The position numbers were made by a program, and so were the translations under genes. Shown piece after piece: positions 10,158-23,800 of a stretch of DNA of 64,000 nucleotides (its first letter is position 1; every line of letters begins with the position of its first letter). Origin of the DNA: Fallopia convolvulus (lineage: Eukaryota > Streptophyta > Magnoliopsida > Caryophyllales > Polygonaceae); the NCBI GenBank assembly GCA_964016875.1, contig OZ024737.1, forward strand, positions 32,303,683 through 32,367,682, given 5' to 3'. The notes beneath the pieces are model-generated. The model was given only the letters and a program-made list of their open reading frames with translations, made no database searches and had not been told where the DNA came from.

Positions 10158-10189
10158 CCCGTGCCTTAGGCACGGGCACAAACACTAGT
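10158..10189 (+). other. Helitron 3' terminus (hairpin + CTAG-T)
   Basis: An 8-bp perfect stem with a 3-base TTA loop, an 8-base spacer, then CTAG with T immediately after. This is the element's transposition terminator. Confidence 0.85.
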
Positions 10190-10224
10190 TCTCCCTAAAA
10201 TATGTATGGAAATGGTGATACTTA

Positions 10225-10686
10225 GGGTCCGTTCGGCGGACTTTATTTTGAACTTATATAGCTTTATTCAAGCTTATGGTAAAAAAAAATAAAGTCGTTA
10301 TAATCTGTTCGATAGTGGGAGTTGATGATTATTATTGTAGCTTATGGGAGTTGATGGTAGTTTATATTTCACCCAAAATTTAATCTACCCCTCTCAGCCT
10401 TATCCAGTCTTATGGAATTTTTCGATTACCCTTCACTAATTTAATTTTGAAAAATTTAAAAATTAATTTTCTCTTTATACATTTATAAATATTTCCTTTT
10501 TGGTAATTTTACATCCATCTCTTATAAAATCAGTCGATCAATTTAGTTTACCAAATACCTACCTAATTTTATAAAAATAAGTTAATAATTTCAACTCGTA
10601 AAATTAACTTATAAAATCAGCCTCAACTATTAAATCAGTATCAGCCTCAACATCAACTCGTATCAGGTTTAAAGTGCCGAACGCCC
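10225..10686. mobile_element. Harbinger/Tourist-like MITE
   Basis: A 462-bp element with imperfect terminal inverted repeats GGGTCCGTTCGGC and GGGCGTTCGGC (the right end reads GCCGAACGCCC on the plus strand). It is flanked by the 3-bp duplication TTA (10222-10224 and 10687-10689). The TTA target and GGG... termini fit the PIF/Harbinger superfamily. It is non-coding and AT-rich, and ends about 310 bp upstream of the SEC1 start codon. Confidence 0.75.
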
Positions 10687-10997
10687 TTAATAGCGACAAC
10701 GACAAGTAGTAGAAAAGTTATCCAACTTCCGGAGAGAGAAGAATTGTAGTCTAGTAAAGGTGGACTGGTAAGCGGTTACCACGGCGGAATCGGACCTCCT
10801 CTCGCCGTGTCGGACACCGTGTCTTTGACCGAGTCAAGCCGAAACCTTAGACATTTACCACGGTCTCTTGCATTTCTTCTCCATCCTCTTTACATATTTG
10901 AATTGCGCCGAACTACTGCAATCAGGCGCCGGATCTCGCGATCGGTTGAGGATCAAGCTCGTGGTAGTAGAAATCAGATTTTTTTTCGCCAGTAATC

Positions 10998-13900
10998 ATG
11001 TCCATGTCAGATTCCGATTCGTCTTCCTCAGGAGGCGAGTACCGCACTTTCCGGCAAATCACACGGGATCGTAAGTTTCTGTATCCTTCCTCAATGTGCA
11101 GCCTTAGTTGAAGGATTTGATTCAAAATATTTTGGGGATCTGTTCGTGGTATTAGGGAATTTGCCCCGCTGTTTTTTGGTAGTGTTGCTATCATGATTTT
11201 TTGCTTGTTTGTTGTGTGCCTATGGGATTTCGGCGTTGCTAGATGGGATCTGCCATTGAAGAAGGTATGGAACTGCAGTATTGGAGCCTCATCTCAGCTC
11301 ATAGTCTTTAAGTAATTTAGCAGGGCTAAATTATACAAAACCAAGGATTAAGAGTTTAAGACACCACTTGTTATAAGTGAAATTGCACTTGCACACCCAT
11401 TTTTCATACTTTATTAACAATTACCACTTAGGACCCTTGTTTTTTCAAATTTTTGAATTTGTTTTTTAATTTTTCATGTATTTTAAATATTTTATACTAA
11501 AAATAGAATGAATATGGTTGTTGTATTGTTTTTTTGCTACATACAAAGTGTTCAAATATAATTAATTTAAATTTATGGGCTCTTTTGTGCATTGTACCCT
11601 ATATTATGTGGTTTAGTGTAAGGTCTCTTTAGATGTCCATTGCGTTTCTATTTCCATATTGAGCAAATCTGCTTCATGGAACATAGTTTGGGGCCTTGGG
11701 CTAGTAGTATGGCTAAAACATGAAACTTGATTAGTGTGGTATCATATTTTATCTAAGAGGTTTCATGAAGAACCTGCTATCTTGCATTTGAATCAATGGT
11801 GGACGAAGTATTACTCGAGGTTGATGGTAAGCTTTGTTGTTGTGGACTATAATTTAAGGAGCATGGGATAAAGTATGTGCAGTTGATGGTTGAATGCTTC
11901 TTATTGACGTGCTTGTGCATTAGTATTTAAAGGGTGCATTTTGAGAAATACTTCTAGAACTGAAAGGTGGCGCCATGGTTATAAATCACTTGAGACATGA
12001 AAAAAGAAGAATGTGCATTTTTTCAAATCTTCTATTTATCACAATCCTTCATCATTGCAGTTCTAGTTATATGACTTTGAAACTAGTTTGGCATTACATT
12101 AGTATCTGAAGGATGAATTTTCTAGTGGCACATGACATGACTTTCATCCCCTCTTTCTGTCTTATGTTTTGTAGGTTTATTGCAAGAGATGCTTCGATCA
12201 GCAAAAACAGGGGACTCAAAATCAAATTGGAAGGTACTCTTGAGCTCTTTCTAATGAACCTAACTATGCTTGACCTAATCCCAACTATTTCAATCTATAA
12301 GTTTCCAAAATCGGTACTTTTGCTTGTAGGGATATCCAGCTTTTAATAGGGAGGTGAATGTAATGTTTAAAGCTAAGATGCTTAAGACATAGTGTAAGGC
12401 ACATGCCTTAAGAGTAACTAGTCCAAATCAACCAAGCCATTGAACTTGTTGTCCTCAAATATGAAGGGGGACAATACTTGTCAATGCTTGGATAGAAAAG
12501 TTTACTAAAAAAATAACTCCTTCCATGTAGTGTCTTTTTCCACGTCTATCCCCCTTTTGTGTGCTATTTATTTATTTTTTGTTAAATTACATATATTGTC
12601 CACAACAGTTGCATTGTAAATTATAAAATGTTTTTACAAACAGAATGTTATTAATGCTTTAATGTAGAAACTAATTTATTCATGGAACAAAATTGCACAC
12701 AATGATGGACTAGTATTATATAACAAATCTCCTTACCGAGAGTTTTTAGTGGTACTGTGCTACGAACTCTATCTTATATGATTATCTCTGACTTTAGGTT
12801 CTTATCATGGACAAAGTTACTGTAAAAATAATGTCGTATGCTTGCAAGATGGCAGATATCACTGAGGAAGGAGTGTCATGTAAGTGTTTTTTTTTTGAAC
12901 TTGCATTACTGATAAAGGTTTGTCATGTTCATATCTGATCCTTTTGAAGTGTTCTTTATTTGTTGTCATTACATGTGTCAATCCCATGTGACTTCGTTGT
13001 TTCATGCTGTATATCTATTGATTAGAAAAGTTGGAAATATTTTGTATTACCCATATCTAAAAAAATATATGCTTCAGGATCCACACTTTATTTAACTTAC
13101 TGACTTCTTCTTCTTTTATCAGATTTTATCTTTAACGGAAGTTGTAGTGTTTCACATATTTTATAACTTTGATGTCATTCTATGTGAGAAGGCCTTCTAA
13201 GCATGGTGAAAAAAACATCTTTTTCTTAGTTGTGGACTGCTTAGAACCACAAAATCTTATTATGAATTTTATTGTAGTTTCTTGAATAAAATCTGGAAAT
13301 ATGTATGCATTTTTGGGATTAACTTGGATCACTTCTACTTTATATAAGGTGGCATGTTAGGCATGTCCGTAAATTTGCTTCATGATAGCATATTGTAAGA
13401 TATAATTATAATTTTTTAAAAAAAGAGAAGGTGTCATTGTGAGTTCTAGCAAAAAACTTATGCATGATGGTGAAAGATAGCTGAAATAACCTGTTTTTTC
13501 CTTTGTGTCTTGAATTAGCTCGCACGAGAAGCTCCAGCTACAACTAATTATACTCTACTTAGCCTCGTGAATCACCAATTCCACTTTTGCTGTAAAACTT
13601 TGCTTAGCCCAGCATGGTTTTCTTGAGAACCTGCTAGCCTAGAAGCTAGATAGGTGGACTTAGAGTTTACTTATGACTTTTACTGGTAGTTCTTTTTATG
13701 TCTAGCAGTTGCAGTCAATCAGCTTGATTACATTTAATTTGTGAAAAAGGTTCAAATTGCAGACAAGAACTTCAATATTTTTGAGTTGGAGATAAGGCAA
13801 TTACAGATATGCTTCGTGATAGACTTTGATGGACAAAACTATTAGAAACTGAGTTCAGGATCTTTATCAAGATTTCAATTGAAAGGAAGGATCAGACAAA

Positions 13901-16900
13901 ATGTTTCAGTAACCTCAGTGTGACATAATCCTATTATTATGATATGAGTTAATCAACACCATAGAATTTAGTGATTTCATGTATACTTAAGAATTACTGA
14001 CATGGCTATTAGGGAACTTCTCATTTCTTTTCATGCTCTGCCTAATGTCCTCTGTCCAACTGTCCCTGAAATTTGAATGTTTATTCTAATGCTCATCCTA
14101 TTATCTCATCTATGTCTATCTTATATTGTTATTGTTAACTAATGTTATGTGGATGTGGTCAAATGAAGTTCCTTATATGAAGAATTATATTAATTGTTAA
14201 GATCTAGTCCTAGCTATATACATTTTAAGATATTTTGATTCGCTTTATTAAGGCACTTCTTTTGATTGTATATTAGATCTTTCTTCCCTTATTTTGGTTG
14301 GTTTTGTGGTTCTCCAATATTAGTGACTATATGTCTTTACACTGCTCTTGTGTTGAGGTCTAAATTCTTAATGCATGTGATTCTAAAATGTGATTTGGCT
14401 ATTTGAACTGATTGCAATTATCCTAATATCTACAGTGGTGGAAGACATATACAAGAGAAGGCAGCCCTTGCCCACCATGGATGCTATATATTTTATCCAG
14501 CCATCAAAAGAGAAGTAATGCTAAATGTCTCCCCCCTTCAAAGTGATGCTATCCAGCTTTCCTTAATAGCTGTATATCTTGTACTCCTTCCGTTGTTTGT
14601 AATTTATGTCTTTTGCTTCTTTTTATCTTTATTTATCAACTCCTGTTGATGACTTATTTGCTAAGGCTGAAATTCGCACACAACTTCTTCCACACCACGT
14701 CCTAGAAGAATCCCTTTTTTAATAGATTAGTGAGTAGGAAACTTTACTTTCTTGATGAACATTCTTTTCCCTCTATCACCACAATCTAGAAACTGGAAGG
14801 CGTGCTTAAACAAATCAGGTTATAGAAGAAGTGACAGAGCTGGTAGGTAGGGAATGCTAATTAGGTGAAATAAAAGTGAGAAATGGACCGGCTTAGAGAA
14901 CAAGAAGAAATTAGGGTTAGGATGAATGGTTTGGATAGAAAAGAGAAAAAGGAGTATGTTGTGTCCCTTTTTCAAGCAAATTTGTGGTTTGTTGTGTCCC
15001 TTTTTGCTCTTCCTTGAACAGTTTGCATTTTAAATAATCCATCTCTTTTCCTTATTCTCATCTTTGTATGTGTTTTGCAGTGTTATCATGCTTATGTCAG
15101 ACATGTCGGGGAAAAGGCCACTGTATAAGAAGTATGTTGATCTTTATTGTAGCGTTATTATTTTCTGTATCGTAGGTTTGAAATTAATTTATAATATTTA
15201 CTTGGATGTCTCCTGCAGAGCATTTGTTTTTTTCAGTTCATCAATTTCAAAAGAACTTGTTGCTCACATCAAGAAGGATGGTACAATTTTGCCTCGAATT
15301 GGTGCATTGAGAGAGGTTAAGCTCCATAAAGTTTTATGTTCTTGTATGAGGAAAATATACTTTTGTTCAAATTGTGTAAAAAAAGAATCTCATATAATTT
15401 TTTTTTTCTATTGTGATTGAAAATTGACTTGCTTTTGATTCACATGCAGATGAATTTGGAGTATTTTGCTTTTGACAGCCAGGTGTGTAGTCTCTTTTAA
15501 ATGATGTGGATAAGGTTTTAATTATGTCTTCCTTATTGCTACCTGACTTGTGAGTGCATGCACATCATCTCTTGATAATTCTGCTGTGTCTCGTGATGCT
15601 TGACCAATAACAAAAAAATAAAAAAATTTAGTGTTGATGATGAATACTAACTACAGAGAATCAAAATTATATTCCATAACACAATAGCTATTGAGAGATT
15701 TATTTTTCAGTTTGGATATTCTCAACACTACAGGAATGTCAGATATGTTTCATACTTTCATGTGAACTTCTGGCAGGGTTTTCTTACTGATAATGAGAGG
15801 GCTTTGGAGGAACTTTTTGGCGATGAAGAGAATCATCGAAGAGGTGATGCATGTTTGAATGTCATGGCTGCCAGAATAGCAACAGTTTTTGCTTCAATGC
15901 GGGTATTGTATAGATTTCTTGTCTCTATCTTGAGTCTGGATCAAATACTAAGGGTTTCTGAACTATATCTGAATTCATAGGAGCTTCCTTATGTACGTTA
16001 CCGTGCTGCCAAATCTCTTGATGCAAATACCATGACAACATATCGTGATCTTATTCCTACAAAGTTAGCTGCTGGAGTGTGGAACTATATATCCAAACAT
16101 AAGACCATCCCTAACTTCCCTCAGAATGAAACGTGTGAATTGCTTATTCTGGACCGTTCTATTGATCAGGTTTGAGATACATACATTGATCATTTGTGCC
16201 AAGAGAAATCCTCGTTTCCTGAAAAGCTGAATATGTGTAGCTTGACAATTGTAGATAGCTCCTATCATACATGAGTGGACCTACGAGGCCATGTGTCATG
16301 ATTTGTTAAACATTGAGGGAAGTAAATATGTATTTGAGGTGGGTAATTTTATTCTAGGTATGTAAATTCTTATTTTTATGTTCATGGTTTGGTACTTTAA
16401 TTTTTATGTTAATGGTTTGGTACTTGAATTTTTTTGTTCATAGTTTGGTAACCCTGCTTTGTTTTTCATAAACTTTTCCTGTAGGTTCCAAGCAAAACAG
16501 GGGGCATTCCAGAAAAAAAGGAGGTTCTTTTGGATGAACATGATCCAATTTGGCTTGAGCTACGTCATGCACATATAGCAGATGTGTGTTGCTTGTTCAA
16601 ATCTATATGATACCATCTTTGCCTATTTTTTCCAGAAAATGTTACGATTTTTGTTTTGTCTGATTAGGCCAGTGAACGTTTGCATGACAAAATGACCAAC
16701 TTTATAGCAAAGAATAGAGCTGCCCAGATTCATCAGGGTTCAAGGTTTGTGATGGCTTGCCTTACAAATTCAATCTTTATCTAGGTTTCAGGAGCATGAT
16801 CAGAACAGGTGTACAGTAATCTTATTTTCTGTTGATTGAATTTCTTTCTCAGACCTTATAGGCAGAGAGCTGTTGCACAAACCCCTTCTTTTTCATAGTT

Positions 16901-19900
16901 ATTGTATGAGCATCTCAATGAGATGACTAAAATACACACAGACACTTGAGAAACATAAAAATTGCAGTTGCTTTTTCAGGTTCTTATCGTTTTAGCTAGT
17001 ATTATGCTACCACTGCTGCCTAGTCCTTAAATTTGTTAGTCTGATAAAATTTTGGATTGTTCATATTACGTCCATATTTTGAAAAGATTCTCTGCTCTAT
17101 TCAGGGACGGAGCTGAATTGTCTACACGAGACTTGCAAAAAATGGTCCAATCACTGCCACAATACAGTGAACAAATTGAGAAGCTGTCCTTGCATGTGGA
17201 GGTCAGTTATTTTGTGCTGCATTGAATTTTATCCTTTTTTCCTTGCACGTGGAGGTCAAATTGTGGTGAGGGTTTATTGTATATTTTTATCAATCTTGCA
17301 CCACTTAACATTCTGTTGTGCTACCAATCTTTAGAGTTATTAGATGTTATGTCCTATTGCTTGCATGATCTGTTGTCAAGCACCCAATCGTTATCCTTAA
17401 CTGTTTCTTAAATCATTTGATCATAAACAACCCATCTCCTCGTCTAATCTTGACTCAGTATTTGTGTTAGAGTAACAGTTTTCTTTCATGGATATTTGTC
17501 TCATTTTTATTGCTAAACAATCTGAAGATTGGCAATTTGTGGTAACTATATATCTTTGTGCAGATTGCTGGAAAAGTTAATAAAATTCTGAGGGAAAATG
17601 AACTGAAAGAGCTAGGTCAATTGGAACAGGATCTTATATTTGGTGATGCTGGAACAAAGGAAGTTATAAATTTCTTCAGGACAAAAGAGGTATGGCATGT
17701 GTATATAAACTTTCACTGTCCAAATTGTATGCAGTATGTAACACAATATATGTTCACTGTGTAGGATATATCTCGAGAAAACAAGTTGCGTTTGTTGATG
17801 ATATATGCTGCTGCTTATCCTGATAAATTTGATGGTGATAAAGGTTCAAAACTAGTCCAGGTAATGGCTTAATTTTTTTTCATATGCATTGTTAAGATTG
17901 ATGTCTTTGTAATGTTCCCCATACATCTTCAATTTCTATACGAACTAAACCTTGTAGAACAGGAAGAGATATAATGTTAGGTATTTATGGACAGGGTATG
18001 AATTGAGAGTCTGAGATGTATCCCATTTTTTCAACTTTTTTCTGCTGCTTGCTTGATTGGCATATTCATGTGTGCTGAGACTCGTACAACTGACAATAGA
18101 AAATGCATCCACTGAGAGTTGCTGTAGTTGACTGTTGTCTAATGAGTATCATCATCATCATCATCATCATTGACCCAGTGAGGCTCCGCTACATCGGAAT
18201 TTGGAGGGTCAAGATGGGGGTACCCCTGCCCAAGGGAAAGGGGTTAACCCGATAGACCCAAGAAAAATGAAATTCAGCTATGTGACAATAATAACTGAAT
18301 TTAGTTAGAATGCACCAAAATTCACTGAGAGTTGCTGTAGTTGACTGCTGTCTAATGAGTATAATCATGCAATTTCTGCAATTTGCAATAGTTTGATTAA
18401 ATAGCTTGACATATTGTATATATTTCCTTAATGAGCTTTTGTTTATTTTACAAAAAAAAAAAAGAAAAGAAAGAGTGCCCACTTGGAATTTTTTTTCAGT
18501 TCACGGGCATTTCGTTGTAAAAGGCAAATTATTCACCTTAAAATAACTTAACTCAAATACTAATCCTGAGATGAGCTTTTTTGGCTGTAGTTCCTTTCAA
18601 ATGTTTAATTTAGATGCTGTATGCACATTTCCGTTGTATTGTTTGATTGTAACATTGCTGACAAGTCCCTCTCAACTCCCAACTTAGTTGGCCAGGTTGT
18701 CACCGGAGGATATGATTGCTATAAGAAACATAAAATTGCTTGAAGGAATATCAGAAGCAAAAAAGAGCAGCTCTGGAGTTTTTTCACTAAAGTTTGATAT
18801 TAACAAGGTAACTTTTGACTCATATATAATTGGATTTCATTGTCGTTCAAATCTCTAAGCTCTTCTTCTTCAATATCAATGTTTTCTTTCAAGATTAGAA
18901 GAAGGATGCAGCGAGAAAGGAGCGCACTGGAGAGCAGGCACAGTGGCAATTGTCACGTTTTTACCCAATTGTTGAGGTTCGTTAATGTACCTGCTTCTTC
19001 TTTCTTTTTTTAATTGCTCTGCCTGTTTCTCTGAAGACCAATTTAATATTTGTTTCCTTTTATGCCCTCCCCTGCTCAAAGAATGATTCAGTATGTAAAT
19101 GCCTTTTGACCTTGCAGGATCTCCTTGAAAAACTCGCCAAAGGAGAACTACCTAAGAATGACTATCCATGTATGAATGATCCCAGCCCAACTATCCATAG
19201 GTCAAATCCTGCATCTGTTCATGTAGAAGCTCCTCCTGCCCAATCAAGAAGAACTAGGCACGCAACATGGGCACGACCTCGAACATCTGATGATGGCTAC
19301 TCAAGGTATTAGTTTCAAGCCTTTTGACCTTCAATTTACGTTGTCAAATTTCAATTTTACCCTTGGCTATATTTTTTCTTGCCACATCCTTGATTTGAAG
19401 TCTGTGATCATGAATGTTGGGGAATTGGACTTTTGAAATTATGATCACAGATGATTTGTGTCGCTGACTAATGAGATTTTGACGGGTTTGTTTACAGTGA
19501 TTCTATATTGAGGCATGCATCGAGTGAAACTAGGAGGATGGGCCAGCGTATTTTTGTATTTATAGTTGGTGGAGCCACTAGATCAGAAGTGAGACTTGCG
19601 TCCCATGTCTATCTAAATAAGTCTCACTTTCAAAACCTCTTTAATTAATTCCCTGTTTATTCTTGTCTTATGCTTTCCTTTTTGTAATGACTGTTCAGCT
19701 AAGAGCTTGCCACAAGTTAACTACAAAACTGAAGAGGGAAATCATCTTAGGGTCTTCCAGCATTGATGATCCCATCCACTTCATTACGGTAACAATGATT
19801 TTTTTTTCCAGCTTAAATTGTCTTATCAACACTAAACCCTCGCAAGTTTTAAACAATTGTTGATATGCTTCTGCAGAAATTGAAGTTGCTACCAGTTGGT

Positions 19901-19939
19901 GACGTCGACGACTTGTCACTGGATGATATACGAATATAG
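10998..19939 (+). CDS. Sec1/Munc18 (SM) protein, KEULE/SEC1 type
   Basis: Twenty-one exons, all GT-AG: 10998-11070, 12175-12233, 12798-12879, 14436-14514, 15081-15131, 15219-15315, 15450-15482, 15777-15902, 15981-16169, 16255-16338, 16485-16583, 16668-16744, 17105-17201, 17564-17689, 17765-17860, 18688-18807, 18899-18976, 19118-19305, 19498-19588, 19699-19788, 19877-19939. They sum to 1998 nt (665 aa), close to Arabidopsis KEULE (666 aa as I recall). The start is MSMSDSDSSSSGGEYRTFRQ. Typical SM blocks follow: KIMSYACKMADITEEGVSLV, YFIQPS, LMSDMSGKRPLYKKAF, CELLILDRSIDQIAPIIHEW, IWLELRHAHIAD, MGQRIFVFIVGGATRSE, ending in LSLDDIRI. SM proteins clasp syntaxins and assembled SNAREs for membrane fusion; KEULE acts with KNOLLE in cell-plate formation and in secretion. 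The protein is soluble. Acceptor choice for exon 17 (AAGATTAG|AAG) was set by the reading frame. Intron 15 contains a LINE tail. Whether this is KEULE itself or a SEC1A/B paralogue is not decided. Confidence 0.95.
18150..18322 (-). mobile_element. 5'-truncated LINE (or SINE) tail in a SEC1 intron
   Basis: A 173-bp insert has a (CAT)n tract on its left, that is, an (ATG)n tail on the minus strand, as in some RTE-type LINEs. It is flanked by a 40-bp direct repeat (18110-18149 and 18323-18362, starting CACTGAGAGTTGCTG and ending TAATGAGTAT) with one mismatch (T/C). The repeat is interpreted as a long target-site duplication. The body includes GGTCAAGATGGGGGTACCCC. It lies within intron 15 and does not touch splice sites. 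Confidence 0.65.
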
Positions 19940-20867
19940 AAGAATACACTATATTCCAAGCCCTGTTTTATAACATTTCTGACTGTTGCGGCCTGAAATT
20001 CATATGCTTCTTTCATGGGTAGCTGCTCATCAAGCGTCAGTATACACATGCAAATTTATCGGGATTGATGACCTCAATTGTATGTGAGATACGGTGTCAG
20101 TTGTAACTCCCGGTGTGTATAAATACTGTTTTTGATCTTCTTGTTCAAGTAATTGGGACTTCAGATTTAGATACTGAGATTGTATCAAACTGAGTTGTTT
20201 TTTGTCTTGTGAGATTGTCATAAACGTTGTTTACACCTTTAGATTTGATGAACATATGATGTGGTTGTACTCCCTGTTGTAGTGATGCGCGCACATTGCA
20301 TTTTACATTGGAAACACTCCTGGACGGACTGTTGTAGAGCAGGTAACCTGATGAACAAGCCCTTTTTTCATGGTCGATTTTTACTCAATAAATAGGTTAA
20401 ATGGGTAAGATTATTTTTTGCTCGATTATCTTTGCCTTAAATCATTCCCTTAAAACTGGATTTTGCATCAAAACTTTCCATCAAATTGGTTATTTACTCT
20501 TAACCATAAGAGTAAATAAAAATAGAGGTTATTTTTTGCTCGATTATCTTTGCCTTAAATCATTCCCACAAGTTAACACTTTATCAAGACAAAATAAAGG
20601 GAAGAAGCCAGATGAACGCCTACAGGACAACCATCCATGAAACTTGCCAGTGATATTCCAATACTAGATAAGTTGGCATACATATTTTGTGATCAAACCT
20701 AAAACCAAGAGTGCTCACAACTTGAAACACTTCATATCAACTCGATCTTTTACCACCTCTAACATAGTAAAACTTGAAGCATCAATCATCCAAAAGATGC
20801 TCAATTCTGATTTCCTTTCCTCTTCAAACCCAAAAAATTAACCCTAGTTTTTCACCCCACTAGATCG
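19940..20867. other. SEC1-photolyase convergent intergenic region with a 39-bp direct repeat
   Basis: This holds the likely 3' UTRs of the two convergent genes. TTATTTTTTGCTCGATTATC and the following 19 bases occur at 20411-20449 and again at 20529-20567, 118 bp apart. No other gene is recognised. Confidence 0.6.
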
Positions 20868-23800
20868 CTAAGAGCCTTGTTTGATCAGCTCACTCGCAGC
20901 TTTCCTCTTCTTCGTCTGCCCAACAATCCTCTTCACATACGCAATGTATGCATCAACATCAAATTTCCTCTTGCAGCCTGCATAGTTCATGTACCTTATT
21001 TTTCCAAACACAGATCGTTCCTTCCAACCCTGAAAGAGATCCAACAAGACATTGAGCATTATATACTTCCTTCTATTCAAACTTAATTCCCTCATAAAAC
21101 CATTTTCGAGTTCACGGTTAAACAACCTGGTCATGCACTCCACAGATTGACCACATGCAACCGACGTATCCACTCGGATCCCTCCCATCCATCTCGTACT
21201 GCAAAGGCACAAAATCCCGAAAATGCTCAAGTAAATTTTAATTTTTGTGTGATTATACATTAGAATGATTATTTCAAATTTTTATTCTTTGTTAATCAGT
21301 TTGGTTCTAAGAAATGCCAATCAGCCACAAAGCTACAAGACAAAGGAAGAACCTTGTCATTCAAGTAGATGGCTATAGCAAGTGCTTCTTCGGGTCCATT
21401 TGTCCATTCAAGAATCTTCTTTGCCCAGTACATCCTGAAACCAAGTCCCCTATGAAACAAGGCAGCTAGAAATGCAAAAAAAAAAAAAAAATCACCAACA
21501 AAAGAATGTTTATAAATGTGGAGTTGAAAAGATTTAGTTACCGCATAAATCCATGCATTTTTCCAAGATGAACCATCTCCAGCTGAGAAGCATTCCATAG
21601 CTGAACATTATGAATTACAAAATCATCAACTTAAGACACTGCAAAAAAGTCTCAAAATTTTGAAATACTTTAAACATCAGTAACTTACAGGATCAAAAGT
21701 CTGTGCCTTCTCTAGTTGCTCCCTCCTACAAAATTTTGAAGTTTCATTAATTAACAATAATTGAAAATCGTCATGCTATAGCAAATGCAAAAGCTATAAC
21801 AATGCAAGAAACTTACGTGTAGATATGCTCTCGTTTGTCAGAGGCATGGTCCATCAAGGTTTTACGGGCCCATTCCCATGCTCCTTGCAGTGAGTCATAG
21901 TGAGGTTGATAGTAGCAAAAATTATCCGCAAGCTCTCTACGAACGATTAACTCCTCCAAGAATGCATCAACAGCCTTTAAAGTGACAAATGGAAGCAAAC
22001 AGTTCAATTCAAAAATTCCAATTTGTTATAAATTTATGGTTCGTCCTAACATTGAACAACTGTATTAAACCAATTAATTCAACCAGGACTACCTGAGGGC
22101 AAAGTTTCCTGACATTTCGTGCCTCTAAAGAGCATCTCTGTGCAGATATCTGCCCAAAGTGCAAGAATGGAGAGAGACCAGAAAGGGCCCTTGATTTTGA
22201 TGGATCATTTCTTTCAGTATTATAGCTTTTCAGCCGTTTTGTCAAAAAGCCATTACTGTTACCCATCAAAACTTCTCTTGCAGCTGCTTCACCGGGTTCA
22301 CACCATTCCACTTCCGGGACTTCAGCTCCTTTTCTAATAATGATAATTTATAAACACAAATGAATAATAATAGAACAGAAGACGTTTATTATTATTTTAT
22401 TTTTCCTTCACTTTCTCCTTACATATACATGCCAAATTCTGTAACCCATCCTCGATTGCACAAAATATAAGGGGAAAACATCACTATTTGAGGAAATGTT
22501 TTTGATTGCATATAGTGAAATCTAACCTTACAACATCTTCGATAACTTTGTCCCAATCAATGGATGGAACCGAAGATTGCCACGGTCTCATAGGAGCTGG
22601 AAGTTGGGGGAATTCAATCAAATACTCAGGAAGCAATTTATTTATTTTACTTCTTATAGTTCTTGCACCATACTCCAATTTCTGTGAGGCTTCCCACATG
22701 GGCACCACGTTATGTGCATCAACTTCATGCATGCTCACAGATTCGCTCACCCTCTTGCCAATTTCATCCTTGTATTTCCTAATCTCCCTTAGCGGTGAGA
22801 AGTCGGTCACCAACAATGAAGCTCCACAGTCAGCCAGAAACTTGGGTATTGTTTCTACCACTTCTCCCTGTGTTTTAAGTTCAGTGAGCTTCCTAAAACA
22901 CCAATATCATATATGGATTTAACTAATAAGAAAAAACATGAAAATGAGATACACTTCAATGTTCGCAAATCTCCCAGTATGTCAATCAAAGGCATGCTTA
23001 ATTACTTATTCACAAAGAAAAGAACAAATACTTAAAAAATTTCGTCACAGTATAATTTGTCCAAAATCCCATATATAGTCTAGAAACTTTAAGTTCTAAG
23101 GCATTCACAAGTATTTTTGAAAAACACTCTTTTGGCCTAAGGATGTCAACGGGCCAGAGTTAAGGTTGGGGAATTTTCAACACCATTGACACTAATAAGA
23201 ATGTAAGCAAATTCTTCAAATAATTTGCCCATGTAAACCACAGGACGTGGAAGCAATAATACCAATCAATCTGCTTCAAATTCTTAACTCAACAAATGGA
23301 CTGTATTATATTAAAATCAAGATCACAAATAAACTCAGAATGTAAACGATCTCCACTCCCAACTCACATCAGGCATTCAGTACTTAGCCACCTAGATCAA
23401 GGATCCGAACTGTAACAGTCCTTCTAAGAACAACAGCAAATCACTACAAAGTAAAAATGGACAATCTAATACAACCAGCCCTATACAGATATATACTACT
23501 CCAACATTAACATTTGGGTAAACCTACCTCATATGATACAGTTTGCATGTAATCACCTTTTACATACATAGGGAGTTATATAAAATCCATCCAACATTGA
23601 AGAAATTCGTGGACAAGCATGTCATTTCGTAATATTTTTTTACTAGACTTTCTAACACTTAAAAGTGATAAAGGTTGTCACTTTCCAAAGAATATAGGCG
23701 GATGATTTTTACGATTTTGCATATACGATGGCCAAGTTGAAATGGGGCATGGGGGTTTCAGCAATCAAAGCTAACAAGAAATTACCGGAAACGAATGAGC

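Larger units (their letters stand above)
7440..10188 (+). mobile_element. Helitron-like element with captured gene pieces (5' end undefined)
   Basis: The 3' end is textbook: a GC-rich hairpin CCCGTGCC-TTA-GGCACGGG (10158-10176), 8 bp of spacer, then CTAG (10185-10188) with the flanking host T at 10189. Upstream in the same orientation lie a helicase C-terminal remnant, an RPA70-like ORF and the enolase and unknown exon fragments. Helitrons carry TC and CTRR ends and transpose without duplicating the target. The 5' TC end is not identified, so the left boundary is only where LINE sequence fades out. Confidence 0.65.
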
